49,119 bases of DNA from Actinomycetes bacterium (GTDB lineage Bacteria; Actinomycetota; Acidimicrobiia; Acidimicrobiales; RAAP-2), in NCBI GenBank assembly GCA_021777285.1, contig JAJYDR010000006.1, positions 1-49,119 on the forward strand. Reading direction: 5' to 3'. Shown here piece by piece: positions 24,589-31,872 of this stretch; the first letter of the stretch is position 1, and every line of letters starts with the position of its first letter. The position numbers were made by a program, and so were the translations under genes. The notes beneath the pieces are model-generated. The model did no database searches. It saw only the letters and a program-made list of their open reading frames with translations, and was not told where the DNA came from.

Positions 24589-26420
24589 GTCACGTCCGAC
24601 GCGATCGAGGCGAGTCCCTTGAGGGGCTTGACCGTGATTCCCGACGACGGAATCGCGTAGTGGTGCAGCGCGTAGGACATCACCTGTTGAAAGACTGGCG
24701 CCGCGGCGGTGCCCCCGTACACGGTCGTCAGCGGACGTTCGACCACCACGATCATCGACAGTACCGGGTGGTCGGCCGGCGCGAAGCCGACGAAGGTCGC
24801 GTCAAACTGACCCGAGAGCAGCAAGTCCTTGCCCGGGTAGGGAATCGTCGCCGTGCCCGTCTTACCGGCCACCGGATACCCCGGGATGATGGCGTTCGTA
24901 CCGGTGCCCGCGAGGACCACCTGCTCGAGCATTTTCGTAAGCGTCGCGGACACGGCTGACGTCACTACCCGGCGGGTCTTGCTCGCGGGTGCGGCCTTCA
25001 CCGAACCGTTGGCCATGACGTAGCCGCGCACGAGCTTCGGCTCGACAAAGACACCGCCGTTGGCGATCGCGTTATAGGCGTCGAGCACCTGGATCGGTGG
25101 CACGGCGTCCACCTGGCCGATCGGCATGGCGGCCATGTCGCTTGGAAACCAGCTGTTGGCGTTCACGAGCAGCCCGGGCGTCTCGCCGGGGAAGTTCAGC
25201 GTGGTCAATTGACCAAAGCCCAGCCGTTCGACCTGGCTGAGCAGGCCGGCCTCGCCGAGTCGGTTCGTGATCTCGTAGGTGCCGATATTGGACGACTGCG
25301 CAAGGATCTGGGTGGCGGTGAGGTGCAAGAGTCCGTGGGTCTCGGCGTCGTGGAAGACTCGACCGCCAACCACGAGACTGTTGGGGACGGGAAAGACCGT
25401 CGTCGGCGTGATGATGCCCGCCTGCAGGGCCGCCGAAAACGTGACCGCCTTAAAGACTGAACCGGGCTCGTAGGCGTAGCTGAACGCAAGGTCGTTGATC
25501 GTCTGCTCGATGCCAGGCACGCCGACCGAAACCCCCCACGACGGGACCTTGCCGAGCACGCCGGGCTTGCCGTGAATGTTGACCAGCGACGCGTTCGCCA
25601 AGATCTCGCCTGTGTGGACGTCCATCACCAGGGCGGTGCCCGCGACGGCGTCGGTAGACGCTATTGCGTGGGCGAGGGACCGTTCCGTGACGAACTGGAG
25701 CGACGAGTCGATGGTGAGTTCGAGCCCGACACCCGGCTTAGCCTTCTTGATCACGGTCGTGTGGGTGCTTGGCAGATTGACGCCCGAGGCGGACACGAAG
25801 GCGCGCGTGATGCCCGTCTGGCCCGCTAACAACTTCTGGTATTGGTACTCCAGCCCGGCCGAGCCCGTCCCTGATGCGTTAACCCCGCCGATGAGCGCCG
25901 TGGCCTCGGCGCCGTTGGGGTACGAGCGCACCGACGAGGCCTGGACGACGATGCCGGGAAAGTTCATGGACGCGAGCTGGCGGCCCATCGTCAAATCGAG
26001 GTGGTTGTTGATCACCACGTAGCCGTGCCGCTCCGAGAGCAACTGGGTCAACTTGCCAACGGGTACGCCGACGACGGGTGACATGGCCTGCGCCTCGGTA
26101 TTCGGGTGGGCGATCTGGAAGTCGTCGGCGATGACGAGGGACGTCGGGCGCGAGACGGCCAGGATCTGTCCGTAGCGGTCGTAGATGCCCGCGCGCAGGG
26201 CCGAGGTGGTGAGGTCTTCTCGAACCTGTCCGACCGAGAGCCGCGCGTAGTGCGCGTGATCGACAATCTGGATCATGAAGAGTCGGACCGCGAGCAATGC
26301 GAACAAGGTCGCCACGGAGAAACGGAGGAGGCGAAGTCGTCGAATCGAGCGGCTCGACCCTGCCTGGGATGGTGTCCTGGTTCGGGGTCGCCGTGGCGGC
26401 GTCGAGGTCGGCGAACTCAC
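24585..26420 (-). CDS. ftsI: Penicillin-binding protein FtsI (PBP3/PBP2b class)
   Basis: FtsI is the septal class B transpeptidase that crosslinks peptidoglycan in partnership with FtsW. The 611-aa protein has a basic cytoplasmic tail, one membrane anchor (LLRFSVATLFALLAVRLFMIQIV), a pedestal domain (GIYDRYGQILAVS), and a transpeptidase domain with the three active-site motifs: YEPGSVFK (SxxK serine), QSSNIGT (SxN) and VAGKTGTATI (KTG). There is no visible PASTA domain. Start is the GTG at 26420, overlapping ftsL by 4 nt. Confidence 0.97.
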   Translation of the reverse strand: MSSPTSTPPRRPRTRTPSQAGSSRSIRRLRLLRFSVATLFALLAVRLFMIQIVDHAHYARLSVGQVREDLTTSALRAGIYDRYGQILAVSRPTSLVIADDFQIAHPNTEAQAMSPVVGVPVGKLTQLLSERHGYVVINNHLDLTMGRQLASMNFPGIVVQASSVRSYPNGAEATALIGGVNASGTGSAGLEYQYQKLLAGQTGITRAFVSASGVNLPSTHTTVIKKAKPGVGLELTIDSSLQFVTERSLAHAIASTDAVAGTALVMDVHTGEILANASLVNIHGKPGVLGKVPSWGVSVGVPGIEQTINDLAFSYAYEPGSVFKAVTFSAALQAGIITPTTVFPVPNSLVVGGRVFHDAETHGLLHLTATQILAQSSNIGTYEITNRLGEAGLLSQVERLGFGQLTTLNFPGETPGLLVNANSWFPSDMAAMPIGQVDAVPPIQVLDAYNAIANGGVFVEPKLVRGYVMANGSVKAAPASKTRRVVTSAVSATLTKMLEQVVLAGTGTNAIIPGYPVAGKTGTATIPYPGKDLLLSGQFDATFVGFAPADHPVLSMIVVVERPLTTVYGGTAAAPVFQQVMSYALHHYAIPSSGITVKPLKGLASIASDVT

Positions 26421-26866
26421 CGACTCGTCCTTGATGTGACCGGTGCGTACCCGTTGTACTGCGGCAACGGCAGCGGCCTCTCAAGCGACGTGGCGGGAAC
26501 TTGCGTCACCGACGTGGGATCAACCAGGTGCAACGCGCCGGCCTTGGACGCGATCTGACTCGGCGCGGAGGCGTTGGTGGCTGATCCAACCTGCACCGCG
26601 TAGTTCGATTGTGCCTGCAGCAGGGCGCTCTGGAGACGTTGGAGCTGCACCTGGCGGTTGGCCACCACCATGCTCCCGCCCAGCGACACCACCAGCGCGA
26701 CGCCCATGATGATGACGGATCGTCGAGCGGCCGAGGCGTTGCGCCACCGCGCCCGCGCCAGGGTCCGGTGCGAAACGCGTGCGCGATGTCCGGCGGTCCG
26801 AGTTGCTGGTCGGCTCGGCGAACCGAGCCGTCGTTCGACGCGTCGGGGGAAAGTTATGACGCTCAT
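26417..26866 (-). CDS. ftsL: FtsL-like divisome protein
   Basis: This 149-aa bitopic protein sits in the ftsL position between rsmH and ftsI. It has a very basic N-terminus (about 50 residues with many Arg), one membrane segment (SVIIMGVALVVSLGGSMVVA) and an extracellular heptad-like helix (RQVQLQRLQSALLQAQSNYAVQ), followed by a short linker ending in PLPLPQYNGYAPV. FtsL sequences diverge fast, so the call rests on architecture and position. The ATG at 26866 overlaps the rsmH stop by 4 nt; the longer open frame to 27019 runs into rsmH and is not used. Confidence 0.8.
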   Translation of the reverse strand: MSVITFPRRVERRLGSPSRPATRTAGHRARVSHRTLARARWRNASAARRSVIIMGVALVVSLGGSMVVANRQVQLQRLQSALLQAQSNYAVQVGSATNASAPSQIASKAGALHLVDPTSVTQVPATSLERPLPLPQYNGYAPVTSRTSR

Positions 26867-27894
26867 CGCGCTAACTTCCATCCGACGCGTAATCGAGCGG
26901 ATCGCGCCCGAGGGTTGGACGCAATCTCGCCAGGGCTGGCCAGGACGGCACTCGCCCGCAGAATTCGCGCCAGCGGGATAGCCCCGCAGACGCACCCGAG
27001 CTCGGGCGGGCAGTGGCAACCGCCCGTCGATAGTTCGTGCAAGAACGACTTCACCGCGCGGTCCTCGCCGGAGTGGTAGGAGATCACCATCAAGGCACCT
27101 TCCGGTGCGAGGGCGTCGAACGCCCCTTGCAGACCGTCTTCGAGCTGGCGCTCCTCGTCGTTGACCGCGATCCGCAGCGCCTGGAACACTCTGGTCGCGA
27201 CGTTGCCGCGGCGGCGCGCCGGAATCGGCACCGCTCCTTCGACCAACGCGACCAGGTCGCCAGTCGTCGCCGGTCGACCCGCTCGCACGGCCGTGGCGAT
27301 GGCGCGAGCGTACCGACCTTCGCCGTTGGCGCGCAGGAGCTGGACAAATTCATCTTGGGAGATGCGAGCAATGAGTTCGGCCGCGGTCTCGCCCGTGGAC
27401 GCGTCCATGCGCATGTCGAGTGGTGCGTCGAAACGGAATGAGAATCCTCTCGACGGATCATCGAGTTGGTGCGATGAGACCCCCAGGTCCATTAAGACCC
27501 CGACGACCGGCGAATCACCGATGAAGTCGCCGTTGGCTCGAATCACGGCGCCGAGGTCGGCGAAGGACGCCGACGCGATTCGCGACCGGTTGGCGTACTG
27601 GGTGAGACGCGACGCAGCCGCAGCACGCGCTTCCGCATCACGGTCGACGCCGAGCACCCTGAGGTGCGCGACGTTGTCGAGAATTGCCGCCGCGTGTCCC
27701 CCGCCGCCCAGGGTGGCGTCGACAACGACGCCGGTCGCCAGGTCCTGGCACAGTTTGACGATCTCGTCGACGAGGACGGGCTGGTGGTAGTCCTCAACCA
27801 TGAGTTCGCTCGGGGGCTGTGACGGCGTGAGTGACGGTGACCGCCAGAGACTGCGCGGCGAGCGCTCGATTTCGAGCGTGATCGAGGACGTCAT
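26863..27894 (-). CDS. rsmH: 16S rRNA (cytosine-1402-N4)-methyltransferase
   Basis: RsmH (MraW) methylates C1402 in the 30S decoding centre with S-adenosylmethionine. Characteristic segments are YHQPVLVDEIV, VVDATLGGGGHAAAIL (SAM motif I), VLMDLGVSSHQLDDPSRGFSFRFDAPLDMRMD, TRVFQALRIAVNDE and MVISYHSGEDRAVKSF. The two-Cys-pair segment CHCPPELGCVCG is usual for the Gram-positive enzymes. Starting at the ATG/GTG at 27894 (4-nt overlap with mraZ) it has 343 aa, with a ~30-residue N-terminal extension; an internal ATG at 27801 (MVEDYHQPV) would give the more typical N-terminus. Confidence 0.95.
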   Translation of the reverse strand: MTSSITLEIERSPRSLWRSPSLTPSQPPSELMVEDYHQPVLVDEIVKLCQDLATGVVVDATLGGGGHAAAILDNVAHLRVLGVDRDAEARAAAASRLTQYANRSRIASASFADLGAVIRANGDFIGDSPVVGVLMDLGVSSHQLDDPSRGFSFRFDAPLDMRMDASTGETAAELIARISQDEFVQLLRANGEGRYARAIATAVRAGRPATTGDLVALVEGAVPIPARRRGNVATRVFQALRIAVNDEERQLEDGLQGAFDALAPEGALMVISYHSGEDRAVKSFLHELSTGGCHCPPELGCVCGAIPLARILRASAVLASPGEIASNPRARSARLRVGWKLAR

Positions 27895-28310
27895 TCGCCA
27901 CCGTCTTTGAACATCCGTTCTGCCGGACCGACGGCCGTTGCGTATCGTTGCGGGTCCCAGAGCTCGAGGTGATCGAGGGCACCGACGATGAGTACTTCGT
28001 CGCGCAGGTCGCCGTAGTCGCGAATGACCGAGGGCAACGCGAAACGGCCCTGGCGGTCGAATTCGACGTCCGAGGAGTTAGCGGCCCAGTATCGCGCCTG
28101 TTGGCGATCTTGCGCCCCGCCGCGCCGACTCTGTGCCAGTCGCTCCTCGGTTTGGCGGGTGAACTCACCGGGCGTCCACAGCGCGACGCAGCCCTCCGTG
28201 TTGGGACTGAGGTGGCCGCCCCGCTCAAACTCCGTGCGAAAGCGGGCGGGCAGGATCAGGCGTCCCTTGGCATCCAGCGAGTGCTGGAACTGACCAACGA
28301 ACCCGATCAC
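27891..28310 (-). CDS. mraZ: MraZ transcriptional regulator of the dcw cluster
   Basis: MraZ is an AbrB-fold DNA-binding protein that forms ring oligomers and controls its own operon by binding repeats upstream. The 139-aa protein contains two swapped-hairpin repeats, each with the DxxGR signature: FVGQFQHSLDAKGRLILPARFR and DVEFDRQGRFALPSVIRDY. The GTG at 28310 is preceded by AGGAGG at 6-nt spacing, the strongest ribosome site in the cluster. It is the first gene of a chain in which nearly every junction to murB overlaps by 1-4 bases. Confidence 0.96.
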   Translation of the reverse strand: MIGFVGQFQHSLDAKGRLILPARFRTEFERGGHLSPNTEGCVALWTPGEFTRQTEERLAQSRRGGAQDRQQARYWAANSSDVEFDRQGRFALPSVIRDYGDLRDEVLIVGALDHLELWDPQRYATAVGPAERMFKDGGE

Positions 28311-28328
28311 CTTAGGCCTCCTCTAGAT

Positions 28329-28386
28329 CACCATTTTGCCCCACTTCGCGACACATTACACCACCTAACTCCTTTTTGCACCACTT
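28329..28386 (-). promoter_or_regulatory. MraZ box and mraZ promoter region
   Basis: On the minus strand the 20-80 bases upstream of mraZ carry two near-identical 16-base units, GTGGTGCAAAAAGGAG (around 28370-28385) and GTGGGGCAAAATGGTG (around 28329-28344), plus a single GTGGTG near 28360. MraZ is known to bind such tandem TGGGN/GTGG repeats. TAATGT (28358-28353) between the repeats could be the -10 box, so MraZ bound here would overlap RNA polymerase. The rest of 28311-28597 shows nothing else I can name. Confidence 0.7.
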
Positions 28387-28597
28387 TTTCGCCGACTCTC
28401 GCCCCGATCGAATGTTTTTGACCCCGCCGCGCGGACCCGTGCCGCAGCGACGCGCAACCGGCCGCGGGCGACCCTCGACGAGGTTGGATTCGCGGTGCCC
28501 GCCGACACCGCCGACGTTGGGGTCGGCTTACCCAGACGTCATACCGCTCGTCATGGTGACGTCGGTTTTGGGATGCCGAGTACGCGACCGGACTCGG

Positions 28598-29266
28598 TCA
28601 GTCGGCCAAGAGCAGCTGTCGCGCCTTCCACGGCCCGTCAATCGAAACGAGTCGGCGAATGATCGCGTCGGGGTCGACGCCGAGTGACGCAACGGTGTGG
28701 TGATTGAGTGCCCGCTCGATGCCTGGCGGACGGTCGGCCAATCCCTCCAGGAGGGGCAGCGTCGGGAGCCCGTGCAGCACCGTCGACACGAGGGTGCCCT
28801 CGCGAACACGCCACTGGGTGACGCCAACTACCTTGCGATCGCCGATGAACACCTCGCCCGGTCCCCGACCGGTGAAGCACACCACGCCAAAGACACCGTC
28901 CACTTCCAGCGGACCGTCGTGTACGACCAGTTCGCCGTCGACCGCGTCACGCAACGCGTCGCGCCATCGATAGCCGGCCTGGCGCGACGTCTCGCGCAGG
29001 TCGGCCGACCATCTTGCATCGCTGGCGGGAATCCACCAATCGACCCACGCGTCGCCTGGTTGGATCAACACGATTCCCCCACCGCCACGGCGACGTCGCA
29101 GTGCGCACGACCGCCGAAACTGGTCAGTTAACAGGTCGGCCCGCTGACGACTGCCGAGCACGACGGTGCGCTGATCGACGTGCACCACGAAGGCCGACGG
29201 CTCGGTGACTGCTCGTAGGGCGTCGTAGTCGTAGAGTTCTTCGACCTCGTTCATCGGCGCCGTCAC
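28598..29266 (-). CDS. LplA/BPL-family ligase-like protein
   Basis: The sequence fits the lipoate-protein ligase A fold. A central RRRRGGGGIVLIQPGDAWVDWWIP corresponds to the RRxTGGGAVxHDxG loop that binds the acyl-adenylate. EVFIGDRKVVGVTQWRVREGTLVSTVLHG matches the segment with the catalytic Lys (KxxG) and the LHHG strand. The usual Thr/His of the loop are changed (GGGGIVLIQPGD), so substrate and activity are uncertain: lipoate, octanoate or another carboxylate. From GTG at 29266, which overlaps the HNH stop by 4 nt, it has 222 aa; ATG at 29254 is an alternative. It is the last gene of a five-gene minus operon. Confidence 0.72.
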   Translation of the reverse strand: MTAPMNEVEELYDYDALRAVTEPSAFVVHVDQRTVVLGSRQRADLLTDQFRRSCALRRRRGGGGIVLIQPGDAWVDWWIPASDARWSADLRETSRQAGYRWRDALRDAVDGELVVHDGPLEVDGVFGVVCFTGRGPGEVFIGDRKVVGVTQWRVREGTLVSTVLHGLPTLPLLEGLADRPPGIERALNHHTVASLGVDPDAIIRRLVSIDGPWKARQLLLAD

Positions 29267-29769
29267 GAGGCACGGGGTAGATAGGGCTCCCATAGGGGAT
29301 GCGAATCGGGAAGATAGCGCCACCGCCACCAGAGGCCCTCGGGCACCCGGGGCTCTATCTGGAGTCGCCAGCCGAGTTCCTCCAGCAGTCGATCGCCTTT
29401 TTGCATGTTGTGCCGACGACACGCGGCCACCACATTCGTCCACGAGTGCTCGCCCCCGCGACTGCGCGGGACGATGTGGTCGATCGTGTCGGCGTGCTCC
29501 AGGCAGTACGCGCACCGGTATCCGTCGCGCAAGAGCAGTGCCCGACGGGTCAGCGGGGGCGTACGTACTTTCGTGGGCAGTTTCACCATCTCACGAAGAC
29601 GAACGATGGCCGGAATCGGAACGGCGATCGACGACGACCGAAAGACCATCGGATCTTCGTCCGTCGCAATCGGCTCGGCGCGGCCGCCCAGCACCAGCAC
29701 GACCGCCCGACGCTCGCTGACCAGTTGGAGGGGTTCAAAGGTGGCGTTGAGCAACAAGACGCGGCCCAC
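29263..29769 (-). CDS. HNH endonuclease family protein
   Basis: This 168-aa protein belongs to the widespread actinobacterial stand-alone HNH group. The N-terminus GRVLLLNATFEPLQLVSERRAVVLVL is characteristic, and the nuclease core reads RCAYCLEHADTIDHIVPRSRGGEHSWTNVVAACRRHNMQKGD, with one CxxC zinc pair, the catalytic His in DH and the final HN. Substrates of these genes are unknown; they are chromosomal and not tied to an intron or phage here. The GTG at 29769 has its own TAGGTT box 6 nt upstream, overlapping the stop codon of the previous gene. Confidence 0.9.
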   Translation of the reverse strand: MGRVLLLNATFEPLQLVSERRAVVLVLGGRAEPIATDEDPMVFRSSSIAVPIPAIVRLREMVKLPTKVRTPPLTRRALLLRDGYRCAYCLEHADTIDHIVPRSRGGEHSWTNVVAACRRHNMQKGDRLLEELGWRLQIEPRVPEGLWWRWRYLPDSHPLWEPYLPRAS

Positions 29770-29775
29770 CGGCCC

Positions 29776-29781
29776 AACCTA
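29776..29781 (-). promoter_or_regulatory. Leaderless -10 box for the HNH gene
   Basis: TAGGTT on the minus strand is followed by 6 nt and then the GTG at 29769. Its first three bases are the TAG stop codon of the 84-aa gene. It would allow HNH and the ligase-like gene to be transcribed apart from the rest of the operon. Confidence 0.45.
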
Positions 29782-30033
29782 CCTTGTGCTCCGCTGGCGG
29801 CGTGACCATCTCGCCGCCTCCACGATGGCGCGGGGTTCGAGGCGCGCCGTCGCCGAACCGTCGAAGGTGGCCAGGCGGAACCGCCAATACGCGTCGTCGG
29901 GGATCGGGAGAAACGGCGACCGTCGCCACCACTGGTTGCGCCGAAGTGCCCACGCCGCGGCCACCACCACCGGCACGTCGCGCGGGTGCGCTGCGAGGTA
30001 TCGGCCGAACCTCGGTGGCCACCACGCGCTCAC
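29779..30033 (-). CDS. Small hypothetical protein, 84 aa
   Basis: I do not recognise this family. The GTG at 30033 overlaps the ROK kinase stop by 4 nt (GTGA), the junction style seen throughout this strand, which supports a real gene. The protein is basic and rich in Trp and Arg. It begins MSAWWPPRFGRYLAAHPRDVP and contains an amphipathic segment (VPVVVAAAWALRRNQWW) and a PDDAYWRFRLATFDG stretch. No membrane span or signal peptide is certain. Its position between a sugar kinase and an HNH nuclease gives no functional clue. Confidence 0.65.
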   Translation of the reverse strand: MSAWWPPRFGRYLAAHPRDVPVVVAAAWALRRNQWWRRSPFLPIPDDAYWRFRLATFDGSATARLEPRAIVEAARWSRRQRSTR

Positions 30034-30905
30034 GATGCAACCCCGAACCAGGCGACGTAGGCCGCGCCCAGGAGTGGTCCATCGGCGTCGAGACCCGAAC
30101 GCTCGATGCGCAAATCCTTCGTATAGGGCATGGTCGACACCCGAGTGGCCGAGGCGTTCGCACTGGCAAAGAACTCGTCGCCATAGCCAAGTGCGACCGA
30201 GCCCGCGACGTAGCACCGCGTGAAATCCAACGTCGCCGCGAGCGTTCCCACCGCGCGACCGACGAGGTCGCCGACGTGCTTGCGCACGGTGACGTCGGCC
30301 TCCCGCGGTGGTCGTCCGGTCATCGCCTCGATCGCGAGTCCCGATGCCTCGGCTTCGAGGCATCCGCGACTGAGACAGTGGCAGAGCCGACCCTCGGGCA
30401 CGACAGTGAGGTGGCCGACGTGGCCGGCGTTGCCACTCGCGCCGTCGAGGAGCCGCCCGTTCAAGACGATCCCGCCGCCAATGCCCGTTGAGACGACCAT
30501 CGAGAGGTACGAGTCCTGCCCCCGCGCCGCACCCACGGCGCCCTCGGCCAGCGCCAGCGCCCGGGCGTCACCGTCGACGAAGACGTCTTTGCCCGTACCC
30601 TCGGCGAGCACCGCGCGCAAGGGGAACTCGCGCCACTGGGCGATGTTGACGGGCGACACCGTCTCGCCGTGGCCGGTCATCGGCCCCGCGCAACCGACGC
30701 CCACGGCCGCTACGTCATTCTCGGCGACCATGGCTCGGAGCATCGACACGAGCGCCGCGGCGAGGTCCAGTTGTTCCTCGAGCACGAGGCGTCGACGGTC
30801 ATGCAGCATGCCGTCAGGAGCCGCCACCGCGGCGTCAACTTTCGTCGCTCCAATGTCGACGGCCAGCACCGGGGCGAGGTGCGACCTCGCCCCCGAGGGG
30901 ATCAC
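30030..30905 (-). CDS. ROK-family sugar kinase (glucokinase-like)
   Basis: This 291-aa ROK protein phosphorylates a hexose, most often glucose or N-acetylmannosamine, with ATP. It has the phosphate-1 loop LAVDIGATKVDAAV, the catalytic segment FVDGDARALALAEG (Asp in VDGDAR, where most ROK kinases have NDA), STGIGGGIVLNG, and the zinc-binding signature GHLTVVPEGRLCHCLSRGCLEAEASG. There is no N-terminal helix-turn-helix, so it is an enzyme, not a repressor. Start is GTG at 30905, overlapping the DUF3040 stop by 4 nt. Confidence 0.9.
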   Translation of the reverse strand: MIPSGARSHLAPVLAVDIGATKVDAAVAAPDGMLHDRRRLVLEEQLDLAAALVSMLRAMVAENDVAAVGVGCAGPMTGHGETVSPVNIAQWREFPLRAVLAEGTGKDVFVDGDARALALAEGAVGAARGQDSYLSMVVSTGIGGGIVLNGRLLDGASGNAGHVGHLTVVPEGRLCHCLSRGCLEAEASGLAIEAMTGRPPREADVTVRKHVGDLVGRAVGTLAATLDFTRCYVAGSVALGYGDEFFASANASATRVSTMPYTKDLRIERSGLDADGPLLGAAYVAWFGVAS

Positions 30906-31288
30906 TGGTCTTTATTACGTTGGCGCGACAACCAGTCGCGAAGCGACCGGGCCCGCGGGCTCTCGGTCGTGTGCGCCTCATCACCACGGATGTGACGCGT
31001 GAGATCCTGCCAGGACGCACGGCCCAGTAGCCGGGCGTTGCGCTCAATGACGATGGCCGAGATGAACATCAAGAGCACCCCGCCGAGTCCAATGACGATG
31101 GATCGTGAGAAGAAAAGCACGAGGATTGCCAGTCCAAGTACGAAGCCGGCGGCACCCCAGCGAACACGACGGCCCCCGTGCGAGTAGACGTTGGTCTCGC
31201 GCACCGACTTTGCGAATCGAGGATCCTGTTTGGAAAGCGACTCTTCAAGCTCGGCCAAGATGCGCTGTTCGTGCTCTGACAGTGGCAT
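30902..31288 (-). CDS. DUF3040 membrane protein
   Basis: This 128-aa protein has the DUF3040 pattern known from actinobacteria: an N-terminal MPLSEHEQRILAELEESLSKQDPRFAKSV, then two closely spaced membrane segments (WGAAGFVLGLAILVLFF and SIVIGLGGVLLMFISAIVI) and a charged C-terminal tail. The function of the family is unknown. AAAGGGGA precedes the ATG at 31288 at usual spacing. It is the first gene of the minus operon running to the ligase-like gene at 28598, divergent from the phosphatase gene at 31380. Confidence 0.88.
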   Translation of the reverse strand: MPLSEHEQRILAELEESLSKQDPRFAKSVRETNVYSHGGRRVRWGAAGFVLGLAILVLFFSRSIVIGLGGVLLMFISAIVIERNARLLGRASWQDLTRHIRGDEAHTTESPRARSLRDWLSRQRNKDQ

Positions 31289-31324
31289 CGCTTCCCCTTT
31301 CCGTCTCGGAATTATCGTACCGTC

Positions 31325-31334
31325 TTGATATCAA
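31325..31334. promoter_or_regulatory. 10-bp palindrome in a divergent promoter region
   Basis: TTGATATCAA is a perfect palindrome in the AT-rich 91-base gap between the DUF3040 and phosphatase genes. It could be an operator serving both. TTGACG and TACGAT/GATAAT elements lie nearby on the minus strand, but with poor spacing. Confidence 0.25.
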
Positions 31335-31379
31335 AGTACGCACGTCAAGTCCGCGCCCCAGGCACCACCGAGAAGGTTT

Positions 31380-31865
31380 ATGACTCAACTACACGTCGCG
31401 GTCGTCTGCACGGGGAATATCTGCCGCTCGCCGATGGGCGAGGTCGCGCTGATCCACCTGCTCGCGGCCACTCCGGCACTCAGCGCGTTGGTAGACGTGA
31501 GCAGCGCCGGCACAGCCCGATGGCACGAAGGGTCAGCAATGGACCCGAGGGCGCGTCGCTCGCTCGACCGCGCGGGTTTTCTTGAGTCGGGCTCACGTGC
31601 GAGCTTCGCCGACTCGGCGTACCTCGATCGACAGGACCTGGTCCTCGTCATGACTCGCGAGCATCGTGTCGACGTCCTCGACCGCTTGTCCAATCCGGAC
31701 ACCGAGGTCGTGATGGTCCGCAACCTGCTTAACCCAGGACTCGACCTTGACGTGGCCGATCCCTACTACGGCAACGACGACGACTTCGACGAGTGCCTAT
31801 CGGTGCTGACCGCGGCGGCCCAACAACTCATCGCCCGCTGGCACGGACAGTTAGGACGCGAGTGA
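31380..31865 (+). CDS. Low-molecular-weight protein tyrosine phosphatase
   Basis: This 161-aa cytoplasmic phosphatase dephosphorylates phosphotyrosine proteins. The N-terminal VAVVCTGNICRSPMGEV is the P-loop CX5R, with nucleophile Cys10 and Arg16. The general-acid Asp is in VADPYYGNDDDFDECL (DPYYG). Length is typical. GAGAAGG lies 3 bases before the ATG at 31380, a rather short spacing. A protein with this fold can also act as arsenate reductase, but the P-loop here is of the phosphatase type. Confidence 0.92.
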   Translation: MTQLHVAVVCTGNICRSPMGEVALIHLLAATPALSALVDVSSAGTARWHEGSAMDPRARRSLDRAGFLESGSRASFADSAYLDRQDLVLVMTREHRVDVLDRLSNPDTEVVMVRNLLNPGLDLDVADPYYGNDDDFDECLSVLTAAAQQLIARWHGQLGRE

Positions 31866-31872
31866 CCGTCGG

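Noticed and set aside
29263..29769. HNH gene considered as a homing endonuclease or part of a mobile element
   Set aside because: There is no intron, intein, terminal repeat or integrase nearby, and it is coupled to its neighbours with matching composition. It fits the stand-alone chromosomal HNH group.
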